DNA of 64,000 bases from a gamma proteobacterium HdN1. Its GTDB lineage: Bacteria > Pseudomonadota > Gammaproteobacteria > Pseudomonadales > Ketobacteraceae. The notes beneath the pieces were generated by a model. That model saw only the letters and a list, made by a program, of their open reading frames with translations, was not told the origin of the DNA and ran no database searches. Below are positions 7,752 through 16,118 of this stretch, piece after piece. The number at the start of each line of letters is the position of its first letter. The stretch's first letter is position 1. A program made the position numbers and the translations under genes. Location of the stretch: assembly GCA_000198515.1 (NCBI GenBank), contig FP929140.1:4523456-4587455 (forward strand), read 5' to 3'.

Positions 7752-8918
7752 ATGACCGACGAACTGCACTTTCGCATCCCCCTGATCTCCCCCTACCTAA
7801 CCCGCGCCAACGAACATATCCGCTGGAACCTCAAACGCGCGCTCAACGCAGACAAAGCCCTGCGCGACCGAGTGCAAGGCAAAGTCGTGCTAATTACCGG
7901 CGCAAGCTCTGGAATCGGCGCAAGAGTTGCGGGAGAGCTTACCGATGCCGGCGCCACGGTACTGCTGGTTGCGCGCAGCCAAGACAAACTGGAAGCCCTC
8001 GCCACCACACTCTGCGAACGTGGCGGCAAAGCGTATGCCCTACCCGGCAATATTGCCAATATGGAAGACTGCGACCGCGTTTGCGAACAGGCACTTCACG
8101 ATCACGGTCGAGTAGACATCCTGATTAACAACGCAGGGCGCTCCATTCGCCGCTCGATTAAATTTTCGTTTGAACGCTTTCATGATTTTGAGCGCACCAT
8201 GCAGCTCAACTATTTCGGCGCAATTCGCATGGCGATGAACCTATTGCCTTCCATGCTCGAGCGCAATGAAGGCCACATCATCAACGTATCCACAGTAGGC
8301 GTGCAGGCAAACCCAGCGCGATTTTCTGCCTATCTCGGCTCAAAATGGGCGCTTGAAGGCTGGACGTGGGCGGCTGCCAACGAATTTGCACACACCGGCG
8401 TGCGCTTTTCAACCCTCAACTACCCGCTGGTGCGCACCCCCATGATTGCACCCACGCGGATTTACGATTACACGCCGGCAATGTCTCCACAAAAAGCAGT
8501 GGAATGGATGCTGGACATCGTAACCACACAAAATAAAAGAAAAGTAACACCCACCGGTTTATTTGCATTGAGCATGTACTATCTATTGCCCAAAACTGCG
8601 GAATCCGTAGTCAATTTGGGCTATCAAACCGTTTACGAACAGCCGCCGGAAAACTATCAATCACACCACACCAAAAGCCAAAATTCCGAAGAAAATCAAG
8701 AAGAGCCAAGTGAGCCAGCGGCCGCCAATTACGCCCCGCACCCGCAGACATCCACCCACAAAAAAACAGGCCGAACCGGCAGAAATAGCCTGCAAAAGCC
8801 TACGAACAACATCACCCTATTCCGCAAGCACAGCCAAAAAAAGGCCGCCCCCAACAGGGAAAATCCCAATAGGAAGCACGAACATTTTCCGGTCAAATGG
8901 TCTCTGAACCAGCGCTGA
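7752..8918 (+). CDS. Short-chain dehydrogenase/reductase with unusual C-terminal tail
   Basis: NAD(P)-dependent oxidoreductase. The Rossmann fold shows TGASSGIG at 49-56, NNAG at 126-129, and a catalytic Ser180, Tyr194, Lys198 set. The first 45 residues before the nucleotide site and the region to about residue 300 look like the membrane-associated SDR group related to acyl/fatty aldehyde reductases, but the substrate cannot be told. After residue 300 comes a tail of about 88 residues rich in Lys, Asn, Pro, Ser and Gln with no SDR character; family members normally end near 300. The tail may be read-through of former non-coding DNA after loss of a stop, or a frameshift. It is monocistronic with its own likely promoter. 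Confidence 0.8.
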   Translation: MTDELHFRIPLISPYLTRANEHIRWNLKRALNADKALRDRVQGKVVLITGASSGIGARVAGELTDAGATVLLVARSQDKLEALATTLCERGGKAYALPGNIANMEDCDRVCEQALHDHGRVDILINNAGRSIRRSIKFSFERFHDFERTMQLNYFGAIRMAMNLLPSMLERNEGHIINVSTVGVQANPARFSAYLGSKWALEGWTWAAANEFAHTGVRFSTLNYPLVRTPMIAPTRIYDYTPAMSPQKAVEWMLDIVTTQNKRKVTPTGLFALSMYYLLPKTAESVVNLGYQTVYEQPPENYQSHHTKSQNSEENQEEPSEPAAANYAPHPQTSTHKKTGRTGRNSLQKPTNNITLFRKHSQKKAAPNRENPNRKHEHFPVKWSLNQR

Positions 8919-8980
8919 CAATCGTCGGCGCTTTTTATCCACCCGGTACACCCGGCAATAAAGATCAGGGACTTGATAAC

Positions 8981-10075
8981 ATGAGTAGCATTAGCGCCAA
9001 ATTCGGGCCTTCCGAAGCCCAAAGCAACGAACAATTCCGCGCCGCCGCCAGCGACGCACTCAATAAAACCGAATGCTGCAGCAAGGAAGCGCTCAAAGCA
9101 GCGCTGGAAAACACCCCGCTCCACACCCTCTCCAAACAAGAACGCACCGCACTTCTCACTGCACTACGCCAAGCCGCCAGCGACGGCGGAGTCAATCAAG
9201 AAGAAGTAGAAACGCTTATCCAGATGCTTAAATCGTTCACGAGCAACGATGCCGGCTATAAGCAGTCACAAAACGCTCTTGAGCGATATTCCGATGGCGG
9301 TCGTCGTTTCAACAAAGACATGGACAAAACCCTCAACCAAGTCGGCGGCGAGAACGCCGATCTGGTGAAGGCCGCACTTAAAACCGTAAACGCCCACTAC
9401 CTTACCCACGCAGAGCGCTCTACCATACTCACCACCCTAAAAGGCTTTATCCAAGACGGTGATTTGAGCGCATCGGAAGCAAAATCTCTGATTAAAATGC
9501 TCCAAGATTTCGACGACACCGGCAAGGCACTGCCCCCCGGCCAATTTCCGATCCAAGGCGTCTGCCCCGAAAAATTGCCCGGCAACCCCATTTGCAACGA
9601 CATCATCGCAAAACTAGGCTGCGACCATACGCCGCGGGAATGCAATATCGGCTGCCACCCTCCTCGCAATGACTACCATGATCACAATCCCAGCCGCGAC
9701 CCGGGCTTGAATCAGATCGGTATGCCAGTGATTCGCCGCAATTGCCTTCACACTACGGACATGAGGCCCGAAGACACGATTAACAGCGCAATCAAGTCCG
9801 AAATTTATGGTTATCTAAAGAACTGCCCGCCTAGTGCCGGTCGTGATGCTCTAATAGACGGCTTTTCCAAAACGCACACAAGAGATATGAGCACGGAGCA
9901 GTGGAAAGATTTCAAAATGATGGTGATGGTGGGCTCCGCTGATGGCAATATCGGCTGCCAAGAAGCGCGCTCGATCTACGAAGAATTGCTCAAAGCTCCC
10001 GGCAACCGCGACTCCAGCGTGCCGCCCCCCCCCCGTACCGAATCAGCCTCCCTCACAACCCTGGCACGCCCGTAA
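8981..10075 (+). CDS. N-terminal part of a DUF1521/MIIA-type protein: helical EF-hand-like repeats
   Basis: The 364-residue frame begins at ATG 8981 with AGGG about 11 nt upstream; an upstream in-frame ATG at 8897 overlaps the SDR gene and lacks support. Three similar segments (about 49-86, 140-177, 300-338) have the plan L-x3-ER-x3-L-x2-L, an acidic loop (SDGGVNQEE, QDGDLSASE, ADGNIGCQE) and LI-x-MLxxF, resembling degenerate EF-hand helix-loop-helix units. A Cys/His-rich stretch lies at 194-256. There is no Sec or Tat signal. The frame runs into ten cytosines at 10025-10034 and stops 41 bases later, while the DUF1521 domain continues in another frame. With one extra C the two parts form one protein of 594 residues. 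Whole-protein function is unknown; calcium response is an inference. Confidence 0.75.
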   Translation: MSSISAKFGPSEAQSNEQFRAAASDALNKTECCSKEALKAALENTPLHTLSKQERTALLTALRQAASDGGVNQEEVETLIQMLKSFTSNDAGYKQSQNALERYSDGGRRFNKDMDKTLNQVGGENADLVKAALKTVNAHYLTHAERSTILTTLKGFIQDGDLSASEAKSLIKMLQDFDDTGKALPPGQFPIQGVCPEKLPGNPICNDIIAKLGCDHTPRECNIGCHPPRNDYHDHNPSRDPGLNQIGMPVIRRNCLHTTDMRPEDTINSAIKSEIYGYLKNCPPSAGRDALIDGFSKTHTRDMSTEQWKDFKMMVMVGSADGNIGCQEARSIYEELLKAPGNRDSSVPPPPRTESASLTTLARP

Positions 10076-10764
10076 GCCCAAGCAATCCAAGCGACCCCAC
10101 CGCTCCAGCGGCACCCGCTCAGCAGTGGACCATCAACCAAGTTGGCAACGGAAAAGCCCAGATCGACCTTGGCAACTACACCTTGGCGCTGGATGAAAAC
10201 AGCTCCGAACTGATCCTGACCAACAAAGCCACAGGCGAAAAATCCCGTATCTGGGGTGACCCACACTTCGATACCACGGGCGATGGCAAAAACATGGTGG
10301 ATTTCAAAGGCACCGCCACGTTGAACCTCGAAGACGGCACCAAAATCACAATCAATACCCGGCCTGACCCAAACAACCCCAACGTAACCTATGCAAGCCA
10401 GCTCACCATTACCAACGGCCACAACGCAATTTCCGTGAACGGCCTCGACGCAATCACGAAAGGCGATTTAGAAATCCAGCAGCACCAAGCAGGCGCGATT
10501 TTGGACCTGATCACCCCAGACGGTGTGAGCCTTTACGAAAACGACAAAGGCCCAGGCTGGCTGATACGCGATAGCTACTGGATGCGTGAAGTCCCACTCA
10601 CCCAAGATGGTATGAACCGCGCCGAAGAAATCAACAATAAAAAGCCTGAAGACCCCATGGCAGGTTTGCGTAGAATGATGCTAAACGAGCTGGCCGCCAG
10701 CGGTACGCTTAACGAGAAATTAGTAGAGCTCTTTGAAAAGACAGCTGCCCCGCAGTCTGCTTAA
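10021..10764 (+). CDS. C-terminal DUF1521 metal-ion-inducible autocleavage (MIIA) domain, displaced frame
   Basis: This frame is open from before the cytosine run to TAA at 10764. After a Pro/Ser/Asn linker it has QQWTINQVGNGKAQIDLGNY and then IWGDPHFD with the DNA for Asp-Pro at 10258-10263. In rhizobial NopE1 the DUF1521/MIIA domain cuts itself at GD/PHVD when calcium binds; the site here differs only by Phe for Val. Downstream GDGKNMVDFKG and LEDGTKITINT fit the same domain. No ribosome site precedes the internal TTG at 10183, so the segment is probably made only as a fusion to the upstream frame after a +1 base change in the C tract (or by frameshifting). As sequenced, it looks switched off or mis-sequenced. 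Confidence 0.7.
   Translation, partial: AAPPPYRISLPHNPGTPVSPSNPSDPTAPAAPAQQWTINQVGNGKAQIDLGNYTLALDENSSELILTNKATGEKSRIWGDPHFDTTGDGKNMVDFKGTATLNLEDGTKITINTRPDPNNPNVTYASQLTITNGHNAISVNGLDAITKGDLEIQQHQAGAILDLITPDGVSLYENDKGPGWLIRDSYWMREVPLTQDGMNRAEEINNKKPEDPMAGLRRMMLNELAASGTLNEKLVELFEKTAAPQSA
10025..10034 (+). repeat. Homopolymeric C10 tract splitting the DUF1521 protein
   Basis: Ten consecutive cytosines flanked by G on both sides. Upstream frame: GTG-CCG-CCC-CCC-CCC-CGT and stop at 10075. The DUF1521 frame is the one reached with eleven (or eight) cytosines. Such tracts are classical slipped-strand mispairing sites, but they are also a common place for sequencing error. Confidence 0.9.
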
Positions 10765-10791
10765 GTTGAAAAGAAAGGTTAAAGGAAACGC

Positions 10792-10819
10792 AAAAAGACC
10801 CGCAAATGCGGGCCTTTTT
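10792..10819. terminator. Bidirectional intrinsic terminator
   Basis: AAAAAG-A-CCCGC, loop AAAT, GCGGG-C-CTTTTT: a strong GC stem with A and T runs on its two sides, placed between the convergent DUF1521 gene and the large lipoprotein gene. It can serve both strands. Confidence 0.85.
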
Positions 10820-10833
10820 GTTCTCTGCTTCGG

Positions 10834-13110
10834 TCAGCTTCCTTTTATTTGTACATGCACCGTCGCACACTCGTCCGAGGGCACCAATTGTGCCGTGCGC
10901 GCGCAGATTTCAATGGTATGCAGCCCTGCATTCAAACCGTACAGCTCAATCGACTCCCGCTCACGCCACACCGAGAACGGCGCACCGTCCACACGATAGC
11001 GGTATTGCAGATCACCGGCGGCCAAATCGGGGTTGTAGCCATTCAGCGCGATCGTTACGACATTGCCCTCTACGGTCACGGCATTCGCTGCACGAGCGCT
11101 CCTGACGCCACTTACCGACGCCGTTGTGCCATTTTCTACATAAGCGCTCAGGTGAGGCGCAGCGCGTGCGGCTTTTCCTTGCGCGCGTATCATGCTGGCC
11201 ACTAGACCGATGTAATTCGCGCTTTCATCGGTCACCCAGATTTCTCCAACGCTCAGGTTATAACCCTCAAAGCTAGGCAGAGGAATCGCACCGATCATAC
11301 CCAATACAACCGGCACGACTTTCGGAGTAAGCTCATTGATGAAGGACTGCGCTAGATTATTACCCAGCACGAGGGTGCTCGCAGGATCCATTGCACGAAT
11401 TTTAATGCGGGGCGATCCTGCAAATTCTACCGACAAGGCATTTTGATCGGTCATCCCCAAGTTGGCGGTCGCTTCAATATCGACAGTGGCACCCATTACG
11501 GTTCTCATCGTGCCCTTTTTATCAATGGCTGCATCCAATCCCAAATACACATCATGCATACGGAAAGTCGCCAAACCACGGCTGGATTTCACCAATTCCA
11601 AACTCGGGGCAGAGGCTGCATTCAAGCGCACTCGCACGCTCTCGGCAGAGCCTGCACCATTGATGTCTTTCAGGCCGGGAATGTCTTTATCCGTCATAGA
11701 AACGGTGAGCATTCCAGAAGTCGTGACCGCCGCAAGCGCCTGGTTGATCATATTCTGAGAAATCACAATTCCAATATCGCGCACCGCACCCTTAGGCGAG
11801 ACGTTGCTGGCAGCAGGAACTGCGGCGATTTCTTTCCAAGGATAGCCGACAATCGCGGGGCCTTTATGGGTGATTGCATTGATACGCGCACCCAAGCCAA
11901 TTACCAAGCCATTTTCCGGCGTTGCGATGCTGGCGGGCAGAATTTCCGGGCTAATTTGATTGCCGTTAATGTCAATCACAATATTGCGCGGAAAGGTATC
12001 GACCATTTCGGCCATCTTCGCCGGTAGAATGGCTTTTAACTGGCCTTCCAGAATCCACACCACGATGCCTTTGAACGCATTCAGGAAGGGATCCACCAGC
12101 CAGCTCGGAAGAATGCTAACATCAGCACTCAGCTTACCAAGGCTCAGCGACAGATTTTCTAAGGATACTTTTAGCTGGTTACCCGCACCTACGCTTACTT
12201 TCGCGGTGGTTGAGAAAGTGATCTTGTCTACCGAAGCCGCTACTGGAATCCGAGTCGTCCAGCCAATCAGGGGGTCGAGGCGCACTTCTGCATCGGCCCA
12301 AAAACCGCTCAGCGTGCCGCTCACATCCAAGCGTCCATCGGCGCTATTTTTTACTGCCAGATTAAGCTTGTTATCGGCAATTGTTGCATCATTTACGTTG
12401 ATGCGATAGCAGCTGCCTAAAATGCACTCTTCTTTTAGCGGATTCATGCCTTTTAGCAAGCCGCCAAGAGCCGAGGTTTTCAGCAGGCTCTCAAGCTCAC
12501 CTTTGATAAAATTCAGGCCGGCGCTGCTTACCCGTACACTCAAGCTATTGGCAACGCTCACCGTTGGGCGCGCAAATTTTTGAACACGAACACGGCCAAT
12601 GCGGTCGGTCGCGGTAAAGGTAATAAAATTTGCGTTGGCAACTTGCGCTTCAAACTGGTTGCTCGCATTCAGGCTGACGGCGCTGCCGTTCACCTGCACG
12701 GATTGCACACCGGATGGATCTTCCGCATAGCCACGCACGACGAGCGTGCTGCCCTCGGTCACTTGCGTGATGTGCACCACAGGGCCAGCAGCATCGTAGA
12801 GGAATTTGACCGTGGGGGTCGCTGGCGTTACGACGCGCAAAAAGTTTTCACCATCGACAAGATAATCCGCAATGCTCGCGCCAGCCGCAAGCGCGCCTTC
12901 AGCCTGGATTACAAATAGGCTGGTAATATCTTGATCATTAAGGGTAATCTTAAGCGTTGCGGGCTGCCCTTTGGTAAAGCTAAGGGCAATGTCGGGAGGC
13001 GTGGTATAAACCTCACCACCCACAGGATTGGTCACAGTGACCGCTTTACAAGCGGTAAGAAACACGGCGAACAGCGTCACCAAGAAGAGGTTGCGCACAT
13101 CAATTCGCAT
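10834..13110 (-). CDS. Large predicted outer-membrane/periplasmic lipoprotein, unknown function
   Basis: From ATG 13110 (GGAGGC about 8 nt upstream; an earlier ATG at 13140 lacks this) the 758-residue protein starts with MRIDVRNLF and a lipobox LTAC, Cys at about 21. The N-terminal 180 residues look like immunoglobulin-like beta domains (PVGGEVYTTPPD, DPSGVQSVQVNG). The middle has long amphipathic stretches around ILPSWLVDPFLNAF and two similar halves that remind me of lipid-binding BPI/TULIP barrels, but I cannot confirm this by eye. The C-terminal 100 residues look like another beta domain ending VHVQIKGS. It stands alone, convergent with the DUF1521 gene. No function is assigned. Confidence 0.8.
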   Translation of the reverse strand: MRIDVRNLFLVTLFAVFLTACKAVTVTNPVGGEVYTTPPDIALSFTKGQPATLKITLNDQDITSLFVIQAEGALAAGASIADYLVDGENFLRVVTPATPTVKFLYDAAGPVVHITQVTEGSTLVVRGYAEDPSGVQSVQVNGSAVSLNASNQFEAQVANANFITFTATDRIGRVRVQKFARPTVSVANSLSVRVSSAGLNFIKGELESLLKTSALGGLLKGMNPLKEECILGSCYRINVNDATIADNKLNLAVKNSADGRLDVSGTLSGFWADAEVRLDPLIGWTTRIPVAASVDKITFSTTAKVSVGAGNQLKVSLENLSLSLGKLSADVSILPSWLVDPFLNAFKGIVVWILEGQLKAILPAKMAEMVDTFPRNIVIDINGNQISPEILPASIATPENGLVIGLGARINAITHKGPAIVGYPWKEIAAVPAASNVSPKGAVRDIGIVISQNMINQALAAVTTSGMLTVSMTDKDIPGLKDINGAGSAESVRVRLNAASAPSLELVKSSRGLATFRMHDVYLGLDAAIDKKGTMRTVMGATVDIEATANLGMTDQNALSVEFAGSPRIKIRAMDPASTLVLGNNLAQSFINELTPKVVPVVLGMIGAIPLPSFEGYNLSVGEIWVTDESANYIGLVASMIRAQGKAARAAPHLSAYVENGTTASVSGVRSARAANAVTVEGNVVTIALNGYNPDLAAGDLQYRYRVDGAPFSVWRERESIELYGLNAGLHTIEICARTAQLVPSDECATVHVQIKGS

Positions 13111-13375
13111 CGAAAAGCCTCCGGCAGGACAAAACAACAAAAGCCGACAAAAAACACCGTGCGCCTAGAAGCAATGGTTCACCACAAGGAGACTGTTGCT
13201 CAGGCGCAATGGCTGACCCAGTGCCGGTCAAAAATTGATCACCCCTTATAAGTTGCATAGTAGGCTACATAACCGCCTAATGCAATTCATGCACGAGTGG
13301 TTCACAAAATTCACACAAAGTGTTACAACCAACAGACGGCGCAACAAAACGCCCTTCACAGGACTCTGGTATCGA

Positions 13376-14107
13376 ATGCAGCTCCCTTTGCGCCGCTATC
13401 CAAGCACCCTCACCGTTCACCGCAGCTTGCCCACGAACTTGGCTGGGCGGGATTTTTTCGTGGGCGATACGCATGGACATTACACGCATTTATTCCAACA
13501 GTTGGCTCGGGCAGGATTCGATGCAAGCGTGGATCGCCTGATCGCCACGGGCGATTTAATCGACCGTGGCGATCAGAGCATGGCGATGCTGGAATTGCTT
13601 GAGCAGCCGTGGTTTTTCTCGGTGCTCGGCAACCATGAGATTATGTTTTTGGAAGGGATGCTCAACGAAGACCGTCACTACATTGCGATGCAACTGCAGA
13701 ACGGCGGCCAGTGGCTGCAAACTTTCAATGAAGACGATCTACGCCATCAGGCACGCCAGATTGCAAAATACTGCCCCTTGGCGATCACCGTGGAAACCAC
13801 TGGCTATAAGGTCGGTATCTGTCACACCGACCCGCTACTGGAGAATTGGTCAGCCATGCAGAAGCTGCCGTTGAAGGCGTTTTATCCTGAACTTGCTTGC
13901 CTTTGGTCGCGCAGTCGCTATCAAAAAGCCCGCACCGGCAAACCGCAAAAACCAATTGCCAATATTGACATTGTGATCTCTGGGCACGTCGCTTGTGATG
14001 CGCCTACTTGGGCAGCGAATCAGGTGTTTATTGATACTTTCCATCGCGGTGGCGCGCTCACGGTATCAACCCTAAGCGCGCTTTTGAACCCGACAACCAT
14101 CGCGTAA
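13376..14107 (+). CDS. PrpA/PrpB-like metallophosphatase (serine/threonine phosphatase family)
   Basis: The calcineurin-like fold is shown by FVGDTHGH, ATGDLIDRGD, LGNHE, a CHTD His and SGHV, the metal-binding set of lambda/PrpA-type protein phosphatases that need Mn2+ or similar ions. From ATG 13376 the protein is 243 residues, close to the usual size, with GDTHG beginning near residue 30 as expected. The frame is open further upstream to 13235 with possible earlier starts, but that head is basic and unlike the family. Substrates may be phosphoproteins or diadenosine tetraphosphate; the sequence does not decide. It converges with the LysM gene. Confidence 0.82.
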   Translation: MQLPLRRYPSTLTVHRSLPTNLAGRDFFVGDTHGHYTHLFQQLARAGFDASVDRLIATGDLIDRGDQSMAMLELLEQPWFFSVLGNHEIMFLEGMLNEDRHYIAMQLQNGGQWLQTFNEDDLRHQARQIAKYCPLAITVETTGYKVGICHTDPLLENWSAMQKLPLKAFYPELACLWSRSRYQKARTGKPQKPIANIDIVISGHVACDAPTWAANQVFIDTFHRGGALTVSTLSALLNPTTIA

Positions 14108-14119
14108 CGCAATCCTTGC

Positions 14120-14145
14120 GAATCCGGCCTTGCTAATCCGGATTC
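14120..14145. terminator. Hairpin at the convergent phosphatase/LysM ends
   Basis: GAATCCGG (14120-14127) pairs with CCGGATTC (14138-14145). It lies between and partly inside the 3' end of the LysM gene. No long T run follows on either side, so it is only a possible terminator. Confidence 0.45.
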
Positions 14146-15164
14146 TCCACCAAATCACCCACCCGAATCGGGCTTAATGCGCGCAAGATCAGGCCGTAGC
14201 TTACTTTTTCGAAGGTGCGGAACAAGATCACCGTTCCACGGCGCTCATTCGGCAGCTTTACAAGATCACCACGCAGGCCGTCTTTGACGGTTTCTCCCAA
14301 GCCCTTAATGGCCAGCACATCGCCCACACGCAAGCGCTCGCGCTCGCCACGATTGATGACGATCACATCATACTGACTGGCGTTACGCACGCCCGAAAAT
14401 GCATGGATAATGTGGCCTTTGATCTGCTGCTCAGGGGAGCGCGGATAAAAGGTTGAATCCAGCTTGCGTTCCTCGGATTGCAATAAGCGATCGTTGGTGC
14501 GCACATCCTGCGTTGTGGTAAGCAGGCGCATCCGGGCGACGCCAGCTTCCGCGTCTTCGAAGCGGGCAGAACCTAGATCGACAACGCCAAAGCCTAGGTA
14601 TTCCTTGGTTTCAGGATCAACAAAATCTACGCCCTCGCGGTAAACGCCGTACACTTTTGTGGGGTTCGCCCAATCTCCCCGCGCGTAAATCAAATCGCCC
14701 ACGCCCATGATGATATGCTTTTCATCCCCCGCCAGCACATAGGGCGCAGACTTGGCTTCTTCTGGCGAGATTACGCGATTGCCCACCAGAAAGGAGCTGA
14801 TCGCATCTAGGGGAATGGCCGGAATAGGGGATTCCAAGGCCGTAACGCGCACCTTTGGACTAAGTTTGACGGTGCCCGCTGCAGCGCCACGACCAATCCG
14901 TAAGCGCGGCTGGCCGTCTACATAGACCAGCGTAAGCTCATCTCCAGGATAAATTAGGTGTGGGTTTGCAATTTGCGGATTTGCCTGCCAAAGTTCTGGC
15001 CAATGCCAAGGTTTTTGCAGGAATTTGCCGGAAATATCCCAAAGCGTATCGCCCCGTTTGACCACATAGGTATTAGGGTGATCCGGCCTTAGATCTAGGC
15101 CAAACGCTTGCAAGCTAAACGCCAGCGCGCACACGCCGATACCACGGAGAAATGTTTTGATCAT
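14133..15164 (-). CDS. LysM peptidoglycan-binding protein
   Basis: Exported 343-residue protein. ATG 15164 is chosen (AAGGGA upstream) because it puts the signal helix IGVCALAFSLQAFG at the N-terminus. The LysM domain is clear: TYVVKRGDTLWDISGKFL, WPELWQANPQIANPHLIYPG and DELTLV. The remaining 250 residues are the conserved tail found in this family with VGDxI and GDVLAIKG motifs. In Pseudomonas and relatives a LysM protein of this type sits divergent from def-fmt-rsmB, exactly as here. It probably binds the sacculus; an enzymatic role is not evident. Confidence 0.9.
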   Translation of the reverse strand: MIKTFLRGIGVCALAFSLQAFGLDLRPDHPNTYVVKRGDTLWDISGKFLQKPWHWPELWQANPQIANPHLIYPGDELTLVYVDGQPRLRIGRGAAAGTVKLSPKVRVTALESPIPAIPLDAISSFLVGNRVISPEEAKSAPYVLAGDEKHIIMGVGDLIYARGDWANPTKVYGVYREGVDFVDPETKEYLGFGVVDLGSARFEDAEAGVARMRLLTTTQDVRTNDRLLQSEERKLDSTFYPRSPEQQIKGHIIHAFSGVRNASQYDVIVINRGERERLRVGDVLAIKGLGETVKDGLRGDLVKLPNERRGTVILFRTFEKVSYGLILRALSPIRVGDLVENPD

Positions 15165-15562
15165 CACACGAATCCCTTTATCATTACTTGCTTGTGACGC
15201 TGCAAAAACCTTCGGCGCTGGCCCGATCAGTGGCTTGTAGCGCAAGGCTGCGTACTAAAATGGTGCCAAAACGATGCTACAGTTAGCACTCAGTTCTAAA
15301 ACTATAGCCGCTTTCACAACATCAAGAGGCTTTCGTATCGTTAATCCTAGCCATAAACGCAAATAGCGCTTTTGTAGCCCTGCTTTGGCGGTTGCATTCC
15401 CAAAAGACAGCATTGTGCGGCTTTTGGAATCCTCAATTCACAAACGCTTACCGCCAGACCCCTAACGGTATTTGGTAAACTCAACCTAGCAAACTATAGA
15501 CCCTTTCCCTCCGGTTCGGATGCGTTTTTGCGTTTACGCTCTTTTCATACGGTAAAAATACA
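15165..15562. other. Intergenic region between LysM gene and def
   Basis: A 398-bp gap between divergent genes. It contains the likely def promoter at 15472-15500. No small ORF, tRNA or repeat was recognised in the rest. Confidence 0.6.
15472..15500 (+). promoter_or_regulatory. Sigma-70 promoter for def-fmt-rsmB
   Basis: TTGGTA (15472-15477), 17-bp spacer, TATAGA (15495-15500). The start of transcription would be near 15507, giving a leader of about 55 nt before the def ATG. Confidence 0.6.
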
Positions 15563-16075
15563 ATGGCTTTATTGGATATTCTTGAATTCCCCGACCCACG
15601 GCTTCGCACCCAAGCAAAGCCTGTCACCCAGTTCGATGCGGCGCTACGCAAGTTGACGGAAGACATGCTAGAAACCATGTACGATGCCCCCGGTATCGGG
15701 CTTGCGGCTACGCAGATCAACGTCCATCAGCAGGTCATCGTCATGGACGTTTCGGAAGACAAATCGCAGCCCATGGTGTTTATCAACCCCCAGATCACCG
15801 TCGTAGGCGGCGAGAAGGAATACGAAGAAGGCTGTCTATCGGTGCCTGGGTTCCACGAAAACGTCGTTCGGCCCGACGTTATTCATGTGAAAGCCCTGAA
15901 CGCGCAGGGCGAAGCCTTCGAACTGCAGGCAGATGGCTTGCTTTCCGTTTGCTTGCAACACGAGATGGATCACCTGAACGGTGTGCTGTTCGTCGATCAT
16001 ATTTCCCGCCTCAAGCGCGACCGCATTCGCCGCAAGCTGGAAAAACAGCATAAAGTGGCCGCGCCACGCAGCTAG
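15563..16075 (+). CDS. def: Peptide deformylase
   Basis: Removes the formyl group from the N-terminal Met of new proteins. All three metal-site motifs are present: GIGLAATQ (44-51), EEGCLSVPG with Cys91, and QHEMDH with His133, Glu134 and His137, which bind Fe2+/Zn2+. The 170-residue length is normal. It is the first gene of def-fmt-rsmB, an order conserved in gammaproteobacteria, and follows a clear promoter. Confidence 0.97.
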   Translation: MALLDILEFPDPRLRTQAKPVTQFDAALRKLTEDMLETMYDAPGIGLAATQINVHQQVIVMDVSEDKSQPMVFINPQITVVGGEKEYEEGCLSVPGFHENVVRPDVIHVKALNAQGEAFELQADGLLSVCLQHEMDHLNGVLFVDHISRLKRDRIRRKLEKQHKVAAPRS

Positions 16076-16118
16076 AACGAGCCTGAACTCACGAATGATG
16101 GAACCGTCTGCGACACCT

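Noticed and set aside
8729..9139. Minus-strand ORF and small hydrophobic frames opposite the SDR tail
   Set aside because: Hydrophobicity follows from the Lys/Asn-rich codons on the other strand; no ribosome site or family match, and it overlaps two plus-strand genes.
10183..10764. Independent gene for the DUF1521 domain starting at TTG 10183
   Set aside because: No ribosome-binding site, and the conserved domain begins about 60 bases earlier; fusion to the upstream frame is more likely.
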